Of a stretch of DNA of 64,000 nucleotides, positions 8,136-17,230 are shown one piece after another. The stretch spans positions 124,001-188,000 of the forward strand of contig CALWIA010000015.1 of the NCBI GenBank assembly GCA_944380605.1, written 5' to 3'. The DNA is from an uncultured Lachnospiraceae bacterium (GTDB taxonomy: Bacteria; Bacillota; Clostridia; Lachnospirales; Lachnospiraceae). Both the position numbers and the translations under genes were made by a program. Position 1 is the first letter of the stretch; every line of letters starts with the position of its first letter. Below the pieces are notes generated by a model. It saw only the letters and a program-made list of their open reading frames with translations. It made no database searches and was not told the DNA's origin.

Positions 8136-9248
8136 CTATGCGTTTTTGCTGCTTTCCGGCGTCTGCCGGCAGAAGAACCGGCCGATCTGCCGGTCCATGA
8201 TCTCCGCCGCGTCGGCCCCTTCCAGGTACTGCCGGGTCCATTCCACCGTCCATTCCACCGCTTCCTCCACATGGAGCCGCGGCTCCCAGCCGAAGACCTT
8301 CCGGATCCGGGAACAGTCCAGCTTGAGGAAGTTCGCCTCGTGAGGGCCTCCGTCGCCGCGGTTTACCCAGCGGGCCCCTTCGCCCCAGGCGCCGCAGAAC
8401 AGATCCGTCAGCCGCCCGGTAGTCACGCAGTCCCGGTCCTCCGGCCCCACGTTGTAGTACCCGGCAAAAGCCGGATCCTCCCACTGCTTCATAGCGATGG
8501 TCAGATATACGTACAGCGGCTCCAGCACGTGCTGATACGGCCGGGTGGAATGGGGGTTGCGCACCACGATTTCCCGGCCCTGGCAGACGGCGCGGATGCA
8601 GTCGGGAAGGATGCGGTCCGGGGCAAAATCCCCGCCGCCGATGACGTTGCCTGCCCGGGATGTGGAAATCCGGCAGCGTCCGTCGCCGAAGAAGGAGCGG
8701 GCGTAGCTGTGGGTCACCAGTTCCGAACAGGACTTGCTGTTGGAATAGGGGTCGTATCCGTCCAGAGGATCGCATTCCCGATACCCGTATTCCCACTCCC
8801 GGTTTTCATACACCTTGTCCGTGGTCACGTTGACAAAGGTCCGGACGGAAGGCGTCTGCCGCAGGCATTCCAGCACATGGACCGTGCCCATGACATTGGT
8901 TTCATAGGTGTACACCGGTTCCCGGTAGGAATCCCGCACAATGGGCTGGGCCGCCAGATGCAGCACTGCCTCCGGCTGAAACTCGGCGAACACCGCCTGC
9001 ATATGCGCCAGGTCCCGCACGTCGCCGTCCACGTCCGTTATGGCCTCGCCCAGTCCCGCCGCCTCGAACAGGCTGGGGTCCGTCGGCGGACGCCTGGCAT
9101 AGCCGCACACTTCCGCTCCCAAGTTCAGCAAAAGCCGGGTCAGCCAGCTTCCCTTAAAGCCGGTGTGTCCGGTGACCAGCACCCGCCGGCCCCGGTAAAA
9201 CCGTTCCAGTTCTTCCCATTTTTTCTTCATATCCTGCACGTTTTCCAC
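8136..9248 (-). CDS. rfbG: CDP-glucose 4,6-dehydratase
   Basis: An extended SDR enzyme of up to 370 residues. The NAD site GHTGFKGSWL lies near residues 27-36, and the active-site pair appears as TTDKVYEN and YDPYSNSK. It converts CDP-glucose to CDP-4-keto-6-deoxyglucose, and its neighbours rfbF and rfbH are the steps before and after. The start is uncertain: GTG 9248 is only 2 bp from AAGGAG, GTG 9236 is 11 bp away, and ATG 9230 has a weak AGGAT. Confidence 0.95.
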   Translation of the reverse strand: MENVQDMKKKWEELERFYRGRRVLVTGHTGFKGSWLTRLLLNLGAEVCGYARRPPTDPSLFEAAGLGEAITDVDGDVRDLAHMQAVFAEFQPEAVLHLAAQPIVRDSYREPVYTYETNVMGTVHVLECLRQTPSVRTFVNVTTDKVYENREWEYGYRECDPLDGYDPYSNSKSCSELVTHSYARSFFGDGRCRISTSRAGNVIGGGDFAPDRILPDCIRAVCQGREIVVRNPHSTRPYQHVLEPLYVYLTIAMKQWEDPAFAGYYNVGPEDRDCVTTGRLTDLFCGAWGEGARWVNRGDGGPHEANFLKLDCSRIRKVFGWEPRLHVEEAVEWTVEWTRQYLEGADAAEIMDRQIGRFFCRQTPESSKNA

Positions 9249-9269
9249 CGCTCCTTGTCTTTGCCGGGC

Positions 9270-10046
9270 CTAGTTATCCCATATTTTCCACGGCGCCTGT
9301 CCGCTCTGCCACAGACTCTCCAGCTTCTTCATCTCCCGCTGGGTGTCCATGCACTGCCAGAAACCGTTGTGATAAAAGCTCATCAGCTCGCCTTCCGCCG
9401 CCAGACGCCGCAGGGGCTCCTGCTCCAGCACCGTCGTATCGTCTTCCAGATAGTTAAAGACCCTGGGATTCATCACCATAAAGCCGCCGTTGATCAAGCT
9501 GGCGTCCTCCTCGTCCTTTTCCCGGAAGGAACGCACCACATTGTCCTCCGACACGTCCAGCACGCCCTTTAACTGGGCCAGGTTCACCGTGGTCAGCGTC
9601 ACCGTCTTCCCGTGGGAACGGTGAAATTCCAGCAGCGCGTGCAGGTCCACGGTGCAGACGCCGTCGCCGTAGGTCAGCATAAAGGGCTCGTCGCCGATGT
9701 AGGGCTGGATCCGTTTGATCCGGCCGCCGGTCATGGTGTGCAGCCCCGTGTCCACCAGCGTCACCTTCCAGGGCTCCGTGTAGTTGTTGTGCACCTCCAT
9801 GCGGTTGTTGGCCAGGTCGAAGGTCACATCCGACGTATGCAGAAAATAGTCGGCGAAAAATTCCTTCACCACGTATTGCTTGTAGCCCAGGCAGAGCACG
9901 AATTCGTGGAATCCGAACTCCGAGTAATACTTCATAATGTGCCAGAGAATCGGCCGTCCGCCGATCTCGATCATGGGCTTGGGCTTCAAGTGGCTTTCCT
10001 CGCTGATCCGGGTGCCCAGGCCTCCTGCCAGAATCACTACTTTCAT
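9270..10046 (-). CDS. rfbF: Glucose-1-phosphate cytidylyltransferase
   Basis: A 258-residue nucleotidyltransferase that makes CDP-glucose from CTP and glucose-1-phosphate. The N-terminus VVILAGGLGTRISEESHLKP is characteristic of RfbF, and the catalytic metal motif MLTYGDGV lies near residues 129-136. The ATG at 10046 has a clear GGAGGAGAT ribosome site. rfbF-rfbG-rfbH run in pathway order, as in the Salmonella and Yersinia 3,6-dideoxyhexose loci. Confidence 0.95.
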   Translation of the reverse strand: MKVVILAGGLGTRISEESHLKPKPMIEIGGRPILWHIMKYYSEFGFHEFVLCLGYKQYVVKEFFADYFLHTSDVTFDLANNRMEVHNNYTEPWKVTLVDTGLHTMTGGRIKRIQPYIGDEPFMLTYGDGVCTVDLHALLEFHRSHGKTVTLTTVNLAQLKGVLDVSEDNVVRSFREKDEEDASLINGGFMVMNPRVFNYLEDDTTVLEQEPLRRLAAEGELMSFYHNGFWQCMDTQREMKKLESLWQSGQAPWKIWDN

Positions 10047-10049
10047 TCT

Positions 10050-11426
10050 CTATCTCCTCCGAAATACATTCCAGTTCTGTTCGTCCAGAATCTCCAGGGC
10101 CCGTCTCACTTCCGCGCCGCTGTTTTCCTCATTCATCCGGTACTCAAATTTTTCCCGCAGCTCGTCGTCGGTCTTCTGCCGGTAGTCCAGCGCCACCTGG
10201 GCCCGCTCCATGCAGGCGTTTTTCCGGTAGGGGGCCATGTGCAGTTCCCGCTTGGTAGTGGCCGCGTTGCCCGCCAGAAACATCAGGGCGAAAGCGGCAA
10301 ATACCGCCGTCTTCCAGACCCGCCCCGCCCGGATATGCCGCCCCGCCAGGGCAAAGGTCAGCAGAATGCCCAGAATGCCGAACAAAAACTGGGGCGTATA
10401 CCGGGCGCTCATGCCGTAATCTTCAATAAGAAAACTCCACCGTGTCAGCAGAATCAGCGCGTGGTTCATGGCGCCCGCGGCAATCAGCATCAGCGGAAAC
10501 AGCGATTCCTCGTACAGCCGCATCCGGTACTGCAGCCACAGCGCCAGCAGATAGGCGGCCGCCACCAGAAATCCGAGAATCAGATAGGGGGCGTTGCCGG
10601 TAAACAGTTCCTGGGCCGCCTCCACGCCCACCACCAGGGATTCCAGAGACTTTAACAGGAAGCGGGCAAAATACCCCGGCGTATCCAGAAGCTGGGAAAT
10701 CAGGGACAGCTGCTGCATGCCCGCGTGGTCTTCCACCGAATAGGAATAGCTCCACAGATACAGCGCAAACGGCGCCGCCGCCGACAGCGCCGGCAGGGCA
10801 AATTCCCGGGTCCATCGCTTTTCCCGCAGCCGTTTCCAGATGGTCATAAACCCGTAGGCCAGCAGAAGCACCGCCGTATAGACCGCGCAGTACTGGCCCG
10901 CCGCTCCCAGGATCACCGCCCAGGGAATCCACAGCAGCCGGGCCCGGTCGCCTTTTTTCTCCCGGCCGGTCCACACCCGGTCCACCACCAGATAGTGGTA
11001 ATAAAACCCGGCGAAAGCCAGAAAATGCGCCCATCCGCTGCCGTTTACCATCATCTCCCACTTGTTGAGGCTGAACAGCAGCGCCATAATGGTCAGAAAC
11101 CAGGGAGCGGAAATCTTTTCCTCCACACAGTACAGCGTCACCGCCCCGGCCCCCAGCCCCAGGCACAGCACGCCCAGCACCTGGTCAAAAGTCAGGCTGT
11201 AGCCGAACAGCGACGTGTTGACAATCCGCGCCAGGTACGTCACCGGAATCCGGGTCAGAATGTCCGGAACAAAAAACTTGTCCGGGTTCCACACGTCCGG
11301 CAGGTAGTTGTTTACCAGACGGATGTAGTCCGAATACACCACGTCGTACGACGCGTTTCTTACGTAATACAGGCTGAACAGCACCCCCGCCAGGATGACC
11401 AAGCCGTACCATTTCCGTGTTTTCAT
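10050..11426 (-). CDS. Polytopic membrane protein of glycan locus, unrecognised
   Basis: A 458-residue protein with about 10-11 hydrophobic helices. After helix 1 there is an extracytoplasmic loop with VVYSDYIRLVNNYLPD, and the C-terminal 60 residues are soluble and charged (KTDDELREKFEYRMNEE). The acidic loop after the first helix recalls GT-C glycosyltransferases, but no specific family was recognised. It lies 3 bp upstream of rfbF and 19 bp downstream of another large membrane protein, so a role in polymer assembly or decoration is likely by context. A Wzy-type polymerase is another possibility. Confidence 0.6.
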   Translation of the reverse strand: MKTRKWYGLVILAGVLFSLYYVRNASYDVVYSDYIRLVNNYLPDVWNPDKFFVPDILTRIPVTYLARIVNTSLFGYSLTFDQVLGVLCLGLGAGAVTLYCVEEKISAPWFLTIMALLFSLNKWEMMVNGSGWAHFLAFAGFYYHYLVVDRVWTGREKKGDRARLLWIPWAVILGAAGQYCAVYTAVLLLAYGFMTIWKRLREKRWTREFALPALSAAAPFALYLWSYSYSVEDHAGMQQLSLISQLLDTPGYFARFLLKSLESLVVGVEAAQELFTGNAPYLILGFLVAAAYLLALWLQYRMRLYEESLFPLMLIAAGAMNHALILLTRWSFLIEDYGMSARYTPQFLFGILGILLTFALAGRHIRAGRVWKTAVFAAFALMFLAGNAATTKRELHMAPYRKNACMERAQVALDYRQKTDDELREKFEYRMNEENSGAEVRRALEILDEQNWNVFRRR

Positions 11427-11445
11427 ATCGTCCTCCGCATTCCCT

Positions 11446-13305
11446 TTAGTCCGCCGTGATCTCCAGAATCATGGAAAACCGCTTTTCTCCCCTCTGTTCC
11501 AGAGCATCCTTGTAGTAGAAATTATTTTCAAAATCCAGCTGCGCGATGCTGTAAGGCGCCACGGCAATTTCCGTCTGGACCGTGCTGTTTTCCACCGCCA
11601 GCTGCTGCGCCGGCTCTCCGTTTACCGAAATGGCGCACACTTCTTTTCCCGTCAGCACGCCGGGATAGTAAAACTGCAGCTGAATGCGGCCGGTGCTTCC
11701 GGCCATCACCCGGATCCGGGCGCTTTCGTCCATCCATCCGTCTCCGTAGTAGCCGTAAACCGCTTCGCATTTCATCTCCCGCACCAGTTCCGTCACGTCC
11801 TGGTAGCCGTGGAACTCCGGATCCTCCCGCAGCACCAGCATGTTCTCCGTCACCTGGCCGAAGTCCCGGATGCTGTCCACAAACCGGACTTCCGTGCCTT
11901 CCGCCTTCCGTGCCGGATCGAATACCTTAAAAAATGTATCCGCGTAAAAATCCGTGACCCCGTAGGAATTGCCCAGAATGTAAATGGTCTTTCCGAATAC
12001 GGCGTCTCCGTATTTTCCGTAGGTCTCATCCGCCAGCGAATTGTACTGCTGCTGCGAATTCCAGAAGTACAGGTTGGAATAGCAGCCGCGGTAAAACGAT
12101 TCCGCCGGAATCATCAGCGCCGCGTACACCAGCACCGTGCCGATGCAGGCCAGGGCGCGGCTGTAGACCGGCGCGAAGGAGGAAGAAGACTGTTCCTCCT
12201 CTTTCTGGGTCTTCTTGACGATGACGCCGCACATGTAGGCCAGGTACAGCCAGCAGCCGGTCATGGACACGTAGACCCACCGCAGTTCCACCCGTATGGT
12301 GACGCTGGAACAGAGGATGCATCCGCCGATAAAGCCCACAAACAAAAGGCTGTTTTTCAGATAGGTCCGCCTTCCCCGCTTGTCCAGAAACAGGCGGATC
12401 ACGAAGGCCGCCGTCAGAAACAGCAGAGCCAGGTCCGCCCCTGCCGTCAGCAGCTTGACATAGCGGGGCGTATCCTGCCAGGCGCATCCGCTTAAATACG
12501 CCTCACCCGTGTTGATGCCCATCAGGTACAGCACCTGCTGGGTCATAAAGTGAAGCACCGAAGAAAGGCTGACGGTATCCGCTACATCGGTGCCGCCGGT
12601 GCCCGCCGGCGAAACGGTGCCGATGGTAAAAAACCGGATCAGCTGCACGGCCCCGAACAGGGCGAGGGGCAGCAGCCAGTTCCACACCTTTTTTTCTTTT
12701 TTGAACAGCAGCGCCAGAAACAGAAGCGGCAGCAGCACCATATACCGCTCATGAATAAAGCAGACGGCAAAATACAGGCCGCAGGCCAGGCCGTAATACC
12801 GGTACTGCCGCCCCGGCTCGTTGATAAACTGGTACAGGCAGTACAGGATGCCAATGGCCGCCCACAGCGCCAGGCTTTCCATAAGGCCGTACACCTGGGC
12901 GATCTGATAGCAGGACATCCGGGACAGCAGGTAGAGGAACCCGCAGGCAAATCCCAGAATGGTATTGCCGGACAGCCGCCTGCCGAACCGGAAAATGGTA
13001 TAGGCGATGGCGCCGTTTAACAGGATGTTTATAGGCACAAACCAGGTGACATGGCTGCCGACAAACGCCAGTTCCAGATACGCCGCCAGGTAGTACAGAA
13101 AGCGGAACCGGGTGCTTCCCAGGGGAAACACAAATTCCGCGAAGGACTGTTCTCCGAAGCAGGACCACAGGTACAGATCGTCCATAAACAGGCCGGCGAT
13201 CCGGATTTCCCGGTTCACAAAAAAGGCAAAGGCCAGAAGCAGGCCGGCGGCAATCACTTCATCTTTCCAGCGGTAAAACCGCAGGCCGGTATTTTTTTCT
13301 TCCAT
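11446..13305 (-). CDS. Membrane protein with C-terminal outer domain, GT-C-like
   Basis: A 619-residue protein with about 11 helices in the first 400 residues. FMDDLYLWS after the first helix supplies the acidic pair typical of GT-C enzymes. From about residue 420 onward there is a soluble domain. The last 120 residues look beta-rich (GRIQLQFYYPG, ICAIS-like and ITVQ-like strands), possibly a carbohydrate-binding sandwich. The ATG at 13305 is preceded by AAAGGAGGAACGCC. Function unassigned; transfer of a lipid-linked sugar to the surface glycan is the likeliest reading. Confidence 0.6.
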   Translation of the reverse strand: MEEKNTGLRFYRWKDEVIAAGLLLAFAFFVNREIRIAGLFMDDLYLWSCFGEQSFAEFVFPLGSTRFRFLYYLAAYLELAFVGSHVTWFVPINILLNGAIAYTIFRFGRRLSGNTILGFACGFLYLLSRMSCYQIAQVYGLMESLALWAAIGILYCLYQFINEPGRQYRYYGLACGLYFAVCFIHERYMVLLPLLFLALLFKKEKKVWNWLLPLALFGAVQLIRFFTIGTVSPAGTGGTDVADTVSLSSVLHFMTQQVLYLMGINTGEAYLSGCAWQDTPRYVKLLTAGADLALLFLTAAFVIRLFLDKRGRRTYLKNSLLFVGFIGGCILCSSVTIRVELRWVYVSMTGCWLYLAYMCGVIVKKTQKEEEQSSSSFAPVYSRALACIGTVLVYAALMIPAESFYRGCYSNLYFWNSQQQYNSLADETYGKYGDAVFGKTIYILGNSYGVTDFYADTFFKVFDPARKAEGTEVRFVDSIRDFGQVTENMLVLREDPEFHGYQDVTELVREMKCEAVYGYYGDGWMDESARIRVMAGSTGRIQLQFYYPGVLTGKEVCAISVNGEPAQQLAVENSTVQTEIAVAPYSIAQLDFENNFYYKDALEQRGEKRFSMILEITAD

Positions 13306-13341
13306 GGCGTTCCTCCTTTTCTCCTGGCTGTCCGTCTCCGG

Positions 13342-14136
13342 TCAGCCCTCGGTACGGTCATACTGCCGGTACGCCAGCCGGTAAAACCGCATCAGCAGAT
13401 CCGCGGCCCAGGCCGGCCAGAACCGGGCAAACATCTCCCGCTCCTCTTTCTCCCTGCTGTGGTCCCGGATGCAGGCGCTGGTAGCCGCCCCGGCGTGGAC
13501 CCGGTAGCACAAAAGCGGCCGCTCCGCGCAGACAAACCGTCCGGGCCGCAGGGCCAGCCGCGTCATGCAGTCCCAGTCCAGCACAAACCGGAACCGGCCG
13601 TCAAACGGCGGCGCCGGCAGGCGGTCCGTCCGGTAGGCGCAGGACGGGCAGATAATGGGGTTGCCGAACCGCAGCGCTCCCATTTTCACCCAGGTCCGGT
13701 CCGCCAGGCCGGCAAGCCGCAGGGGCATCCGCAGAAGCTTCTTGACCAGTTCCATGGCTCCCGGCCTCTGCAGCCGGCCGTTTTTCTCAACGGCGCAGTC
13801 CGTGGTGAATACGGTCATATCCGGCCAGCGCCGGTACGCTTTTTTCAGTTCTTCCACATAGTGCCGGCTGTAGCGGTCGTCCTGGTGGGCCAGGGTCACA
13901 AACCGGCTGTCCGCCAGGCCGGCGGCAAAATTCCAGTCGGCGGCGATGCCCGGTTCTCCCTCCCGCACATACAGCGGAATCTGGTATCGGTCCAGCAGCC
14001 GCCGCAGCCAGGGCCCCGGCGTGGACGTGGCGCAGAGAATCCGGCTCTTTTCCGTCTGGGAAAGCAGCGAACGGATACAGGCCTCCAGATACGGGGACTC
14101 TCCGTAGGCGCAGATAACAAACGTGTGAAATTCCAT
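13342..14136 (-). CDS. Family 2 glycosyltransferase
   Basis: A 264-residue cytosolic GT2 enzyme without membrane helices. It starts MEFHTFVICAYGESPYLEAC, and the acceptor/metal region has TLAHQDDRYSRHYV near residues 82-95, where QDD acts as the DxD-like site. It lies between gmhA and a GT-C-like gene, so it may add the heptose made by the upstream genes. Donor and acceptor cannot be read from sequence. It ends 36 bp before the next gene. Confidence 0.82.
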   Translation of the reverse strand: MEFHTFVICAYGESPYLEACIRSLLSQTEKSRILCATSTPGPWLRRLLDRYQIPLYVREGEPGIAADWNFAAGLADSRFVTLAHQDDRYSRHYVEELKKAYRRWPDMTVFTTDCAVEKNGRLQRPGAMELVKKLLRMPLRLAGLADRTWVKMGALRFGNPIICPSCAYRTDRLPAPPFDGRFRFVLDWDCMTRLALRPGRFVCAERPLLCYRVHAGAATSACIRDHSREKEEREMFARFWPAWAADLLMRFYRLAYRQYDRTEG

Positions 14137-14151
14137 AAGACCTCCTGCCGG

Positions 14152-14802
14152 TCAGCCGTAAAAATGTTCTTCCAGCATCAGGCACAGCGCGTGGTACACC
14201 GGCAGATGCAGTTCCTGAATCTTGTAAGTTTCCTGTTCCGGCACTATGATGGCCGTTTCCGCGTCCCGGGCCAGCAGGCCGCCGTCCCGTCCCGTAAGGC
14301 CCACCACCCGGATCCCTAAGGCTCTGGCCGTCACGGCGGCGTAGTGGATGTTGGGGGAATTGCCGGAGGTGGAAATAGCCAGGAACACGTCTCCCGGTTT
14401 TCCGTAGCCCAGCAGCTGCTGGGCGTAAATCAGCTGGCCGTCCACATCGTTTAAAAACGCCGTGGACAGTCCCGGATGCCCCGTCAGAGCCATGGCCGGC
14501 AGGGCGCCCTGGAGCTTCCGGGCCAGTACCGCTCCCGCTTCCTCGTCTTCCTGCTGCAGCTGCCGCCGCAGCGCCTCCGGCAGCGTCCTCTTTTTGACGA
14601 ACCCCTTCATCAGCTCGCCGGTGATGTGCTCCGCGTCCGCCGCGCTGCCTCCGTTTCCGGCAATCAGCAGCCGTCCGCCGCTTTCAAAACAGTCCCGCAG
14701 GATTTCATAGGTCCGCCAGATGGCGGCTTCCTGGGACCGCAGCCGCGGATACCGCTCCAGAAGTTCTGTCAGATATGCGTGTTCATGTTTTGTCTGATTC
14801 AA
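14152..14802 (-). CDS. gmhA: Sedoheptulose-7-phosphate isomerase
   Basis: A SIS-domain protein that converts sedoheptulose-7-phosphate to D-glycero-D-manno-heptose-7-phosphate. Visible are LLIAGNGGSAADAEHITGEL, the serine-rich site FLAISTSGNSPNIHYA and a C-terminal EQETYKIQELHLPVYHALC. No ATG fits; TTG 14802 (MNQTKHEHAYL) gives 216 residues and overlaps the end of gmhB by 20 bp. The reading frame continues upstream without family similarity. Together with gmhB, hddA and hddC it completes the GDP-heptose route. Confidence 0.92.
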   Translation of the reverse strand: MNQTKHEHAYLTELLERYPRLRSQEAAIWRTYEILRDCFESGGRLLIAGNGGSAADAEHITGELMKGFVKKRTLPEALRRQLQQEDEEAGAVLARKLQGALPAMALTGHPGLSTAFLNDVDGQLIYAQQLLGYGKPGDVFLAISTSGNSPNIHYAAVTARALGIRVVGLTGRDGGLLARDAETAIIVPEQETYKIQELHLPVYHALCLMLEEHFYG

Positions 14803-15403
14803 TGGTTTTCGTCTCTCTTTCTGTCCGGTTTTCTTCCCTGCGGAGGATGTAGTCCGCCGCCTGGGCAAAGTTTTCCGCGTAATAGTCGTAAAACGGCTCC
14901 CGGCCTTCCCGCTTCGCCTGCTCCATTTCCTCCGTTCCGTACCCGGTTCCCACCAGGACGCAGCCTACGCCGAAGTTCCGGCCGGCTTTCATATCCAGTT
15001 CCCGGTCGCCGATCATATAGGAACGGCTTTTGTCCACCGGAGCCTTTTTCTGAGCCATTTCAAACATGCCCGTCCCCGGCTTGCGGCACCGGCACGCCGT
15101 CTTGTAGGCGCCGATTCCGTGTTCCGGGTGATGGGGGCAGTAGTAAAATTCGTCGATCTTCGCGCCGGCGGCCTCCAGCTGCCGGTTCATGCAGGCGTGC
15201 AGCCGCTCCACGTCCTCCGGACCGTAGTATCCTCTGGCCACGCCGGCCTGATTGGTCACCACCACGATGCGGAACCCGGCGCGGCGCAGCCTGGCGATGC
15301 CTTCCGCCACGCCTGGCAGGATCCGCAGATCTTCCGGCCGGTGCAGGTAGTGGACCTCTTCGTTGATGGTGCCATCCCGGTCCAGAAACACCACTTTATC
15401 CAT
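14783..15403 (-). CDS. gmhB: Heptose-1,7-bisphosphate 7-phosphatase
   Basis: A 206-residue HAD phosphatase. The nucleophile motif is VVFLDRDGTINEEVHYLH at the N-terminus, the second motif VVTNQAG lies near residue 50, and a cysteine/histidine zinc loop (CPHHPEH, then CRCRKP) is typical of GmhB/HisB-N proteins. It removes the 7-phosphate from D-glycero-D-manno-heptose 1,7-bisphosphate. ATG 15403 follows AAAGGCGGAC. It overlaps gmhA and follows hddA by 13 bp. Confidence 0.93.
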   Translation of the reverse strand: MDKVVFLDRDGTINEEVHYLHRPEDLRILPGVAEGIARLRRAGFRIVVVTNQAGVARGYYGPEDVERLHACMNRQLEAAGAKIDEFYYCPHHPEHGIGAYKTACRCRKPGTGMFEMAQKKAPVDKSRSYMIGDRELDMKAGRNFGVGCVLVGTGYGTEEMEQAKREGREPFYDYYAENFAQAADYILRREENRTERETKTIESDKT

Positions 15404-15416
15404 GCCGTCCGCCTTT

Positions 15417-16487
15417 CTATATCTGAAACTCATAGGGGCCGTCCGGCATCTGCACCCGTATCCGGTCGTAGGTCCAGCGGTTTTCATCCGCCGTCCAGGA
15501 CTGGGCGCCCCGCAGTTCAAAGTTCCAGTCCGCCAGCTGGCCGCCGGCCTTTTCCAGCCGGGCCGCCACCTTGTGCTTCACGTTGTAGGGGCAGTACAGC
15601 AGCAGATATCCGCCGCCGCCGGCTCCCAGCAGCTTCCCTCCCAGCGCGCCCGCCTTCAGGGCCTCGTCGTACAGCTCGTCGATCTGCGGGCTGGTGATCT
15701 TGCTGCTCATGCGCTTCTTGCTCTGCCAGCCGTAGTCCAAAAGCTTTCCGAAGCTGTGCAGATTGCCTTTGAGCAGCTCGTCCTTCATGGCGTAGGCCAG
15801 GGCCTTCACCTCGCACATGGCCCGGAACGCGTCCTGGTTGGTATAGTTGTTCACCTGATCCTTGATAATGTTGGCCGATACGTGGATGCTTCCCGTATAG
15901 CACAGAAGCAGGTTGTACTGCAGTTCGTGGATGATGTCCTTTTTAATCCGCAGAGGATTGACCACCACGTTGTTGCGGCCGTGAAATTCAATAAAGTTGA
16001 ATCCGCCGAAGGTGGCCGCGTACTGGTCCTGATAGCCGCCGTCGATTTTCAGATCTTCCCGTTCCACCTGGTAGGCCAGGTCCGCCATGGCGTAGGCGTC
16101 CATGGTCACCCCTTTCCATCGGGCCATGGCCGACAACAGGGCCACCATCACCGTGGAAGAAGTGCCCAGGCCTGAACCCGGCGGCGCGTCGCACTGCAGA
16201 TACGCCTCGCAGCCCTGGTGAATGTCCATGGCCTTTAACGCCGCCGTCACCAGATCCAGACGCCCGTCGTATACATAGTTTTCCCGGGTGTTGTACTTTA
16301 CCGTCATATCAAAATCCATGGAATGCACCACGATCTGGTCGTCGTCTCTTGGCACAATGGAACAGTACGCGTATTTGTTGATGGTGCTGCCGATAATCGC
16401 CCCGCCCTGCTCCTCGCAGAAAGGGGCCACGTCTGTGCCGCCGCCGCCGAAGCTGATGCGCAGCGGCGCCCGCCCTCTGATTACCAT
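15417..16487 (-). CDS. hddA: Heptose-7-phosphate 1-kinase, GHMP family
   Basis: A 356-residue GHMP kinase. The N-terminal RAPLRISFGGGGTDVAPF, the ATP-binding loop PPGSGLGTSSTVMVALL and the C-terminal GGKLLGAGGGGYLLLYC are the three family motifs; the N-terminal form is typical of HddA and related sugar kinases. It phosphorylates C1 of D-glycero-alpha-D-manno-heptose-7-phosphate. The start overlaps the end of hddC by 7 bp. HddA rather than HldE implies the alpha-anomer GDP route. Confidence 0.93.
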   Translation of the reverse strand: MVIRGRAPLRISFGGGGTDVAPFCEEQGGAIIGSTINKYAYCSIVPRDDDQIVVHSMDFDMTVKYNTRENYVYDGRLDLVTAALKAMDIHQGCEAYLQCDAPPGSGLGTSSTVMVALLSAMARWKGVTMDAYAMADLAYQVEREDLKIDGGYQDQYAATFGGFNFIEFHGRNNVVVNPLRIKKDIIHELQYNLLLCYTGSIHVSANIIKDQVNNYTNQDAFRAMCEVKALAYAMKDELLKGNLHSFGKLLDYGWQSKKRMSSKITSPQIDELYDEALKAGALGGKLLGAGGGGYLLLYCPYNVKHKVAARLEKAGGQLADWNFELRGAQSWTADENRWTYDRIRVQMPDGPYEFQI

Positions 16488-17188
16488 GCAAGAACTCCTT
16501 TCTCTACATCCTTTTCAAAACGGAAATAGTCTTCCGGAATGCCGATATCGATAAAATAGCCGTCATTGACAAAGCCCCCCAGCCGCCGGCGCTCGCCAAG
16601 CCACCGGGGAATCATCTCCAGTTCCAGGGAAACCTTCCCTTCCGGGATCTCCTGGATCAGCCGCTTCTCCAGCAGATAGACGCCGCCGTTTATGGTGCCT
16701 GGCGCCGGTTCACTGGTCTTCTCGTTAAAAGCCGTCAGCATCCCGTCCTTTAGCACCGCCCGGCCGTACCGGGACACGTCCGGTACCTGCCGCAGCACCA
16801 GTGCCATATCCAGGCGCAGCCGGCGCTTCACCGCCTCCAGCCGGCGGTAGTCCAGCCGGTAAAAGGTGTCCGCGTTCAGCACCAGCGCCTGTTCTCCCCG
16901 CATCTGCGCCGCGCCGTTTTTGATGGCGCCGGCGGTTCCCAGAAGGGTCTCTTCATAGGCATAGCGGACCCGGATGCCGAAACGGCTTCCGTCTCCAAAA
17001 TATTCTTCCACCATAGAGCCTTTATATCCCACGGCAAAGATCACGTCGGTGATGCCCTGCCGCAAAAGCTCCCGGATCACATATTCCATAAACGGCTTCC
17101 CCTGGATCAGCGCCATAGGTTTGGGCCGGTCCTGCACCACGCTTCTCAGTCTGGTTCCCAGGCCTCCCGCCAGCAAAATCGCCTCCAT
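16481..17188 (-). CDS. hddC: Heptose-1-phosphate guanylyltransferase
   Basis: A 235-residue sugar nucleotidyltransferase with AILLAGGLGTRLRSVVQDRP at the N-terminus, KPMALIQGKPFMEY and the metal site VLNADTFY. Clustering with hddA, gmhB and gmhA assigns it to GDP-D-glycero-alpha-D-manno-heptose formation rather than another NDP-sugar. It is the first gene of operon A; the ATG at 17188 follows AAAGGAGACGGT. A good extended -10 (TGCTATACT) lies 43 bp upstream. Confidence 0.92.
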   Translation of the reverse strand: MEAILLAGGLGTRLRSVVQDRPKPMALIQGKPFMEYVIRELLRQGITDVIFAVGYKGSMVEEYFGDGSRFGIRVRYAYEETLLGTAGAIKNGAAQMRGEQALVLNADTFYRLDYRRLEAVKRRLRLDMALVLRQVPDVSRYGRAVLKDGMLTAFNEKTSEPAPGTINGGVYLLEKRLIQEIPEGKVSLELEMIPRWLGERRRLGGFVNDGYFIDIGIPEDYFRFEKDVEKGVLAW

Positions 17189-17230
17189 ACCGTCTCCTTT
17201 GCTTTTTCTGATTTAGACATATTTGGCATA

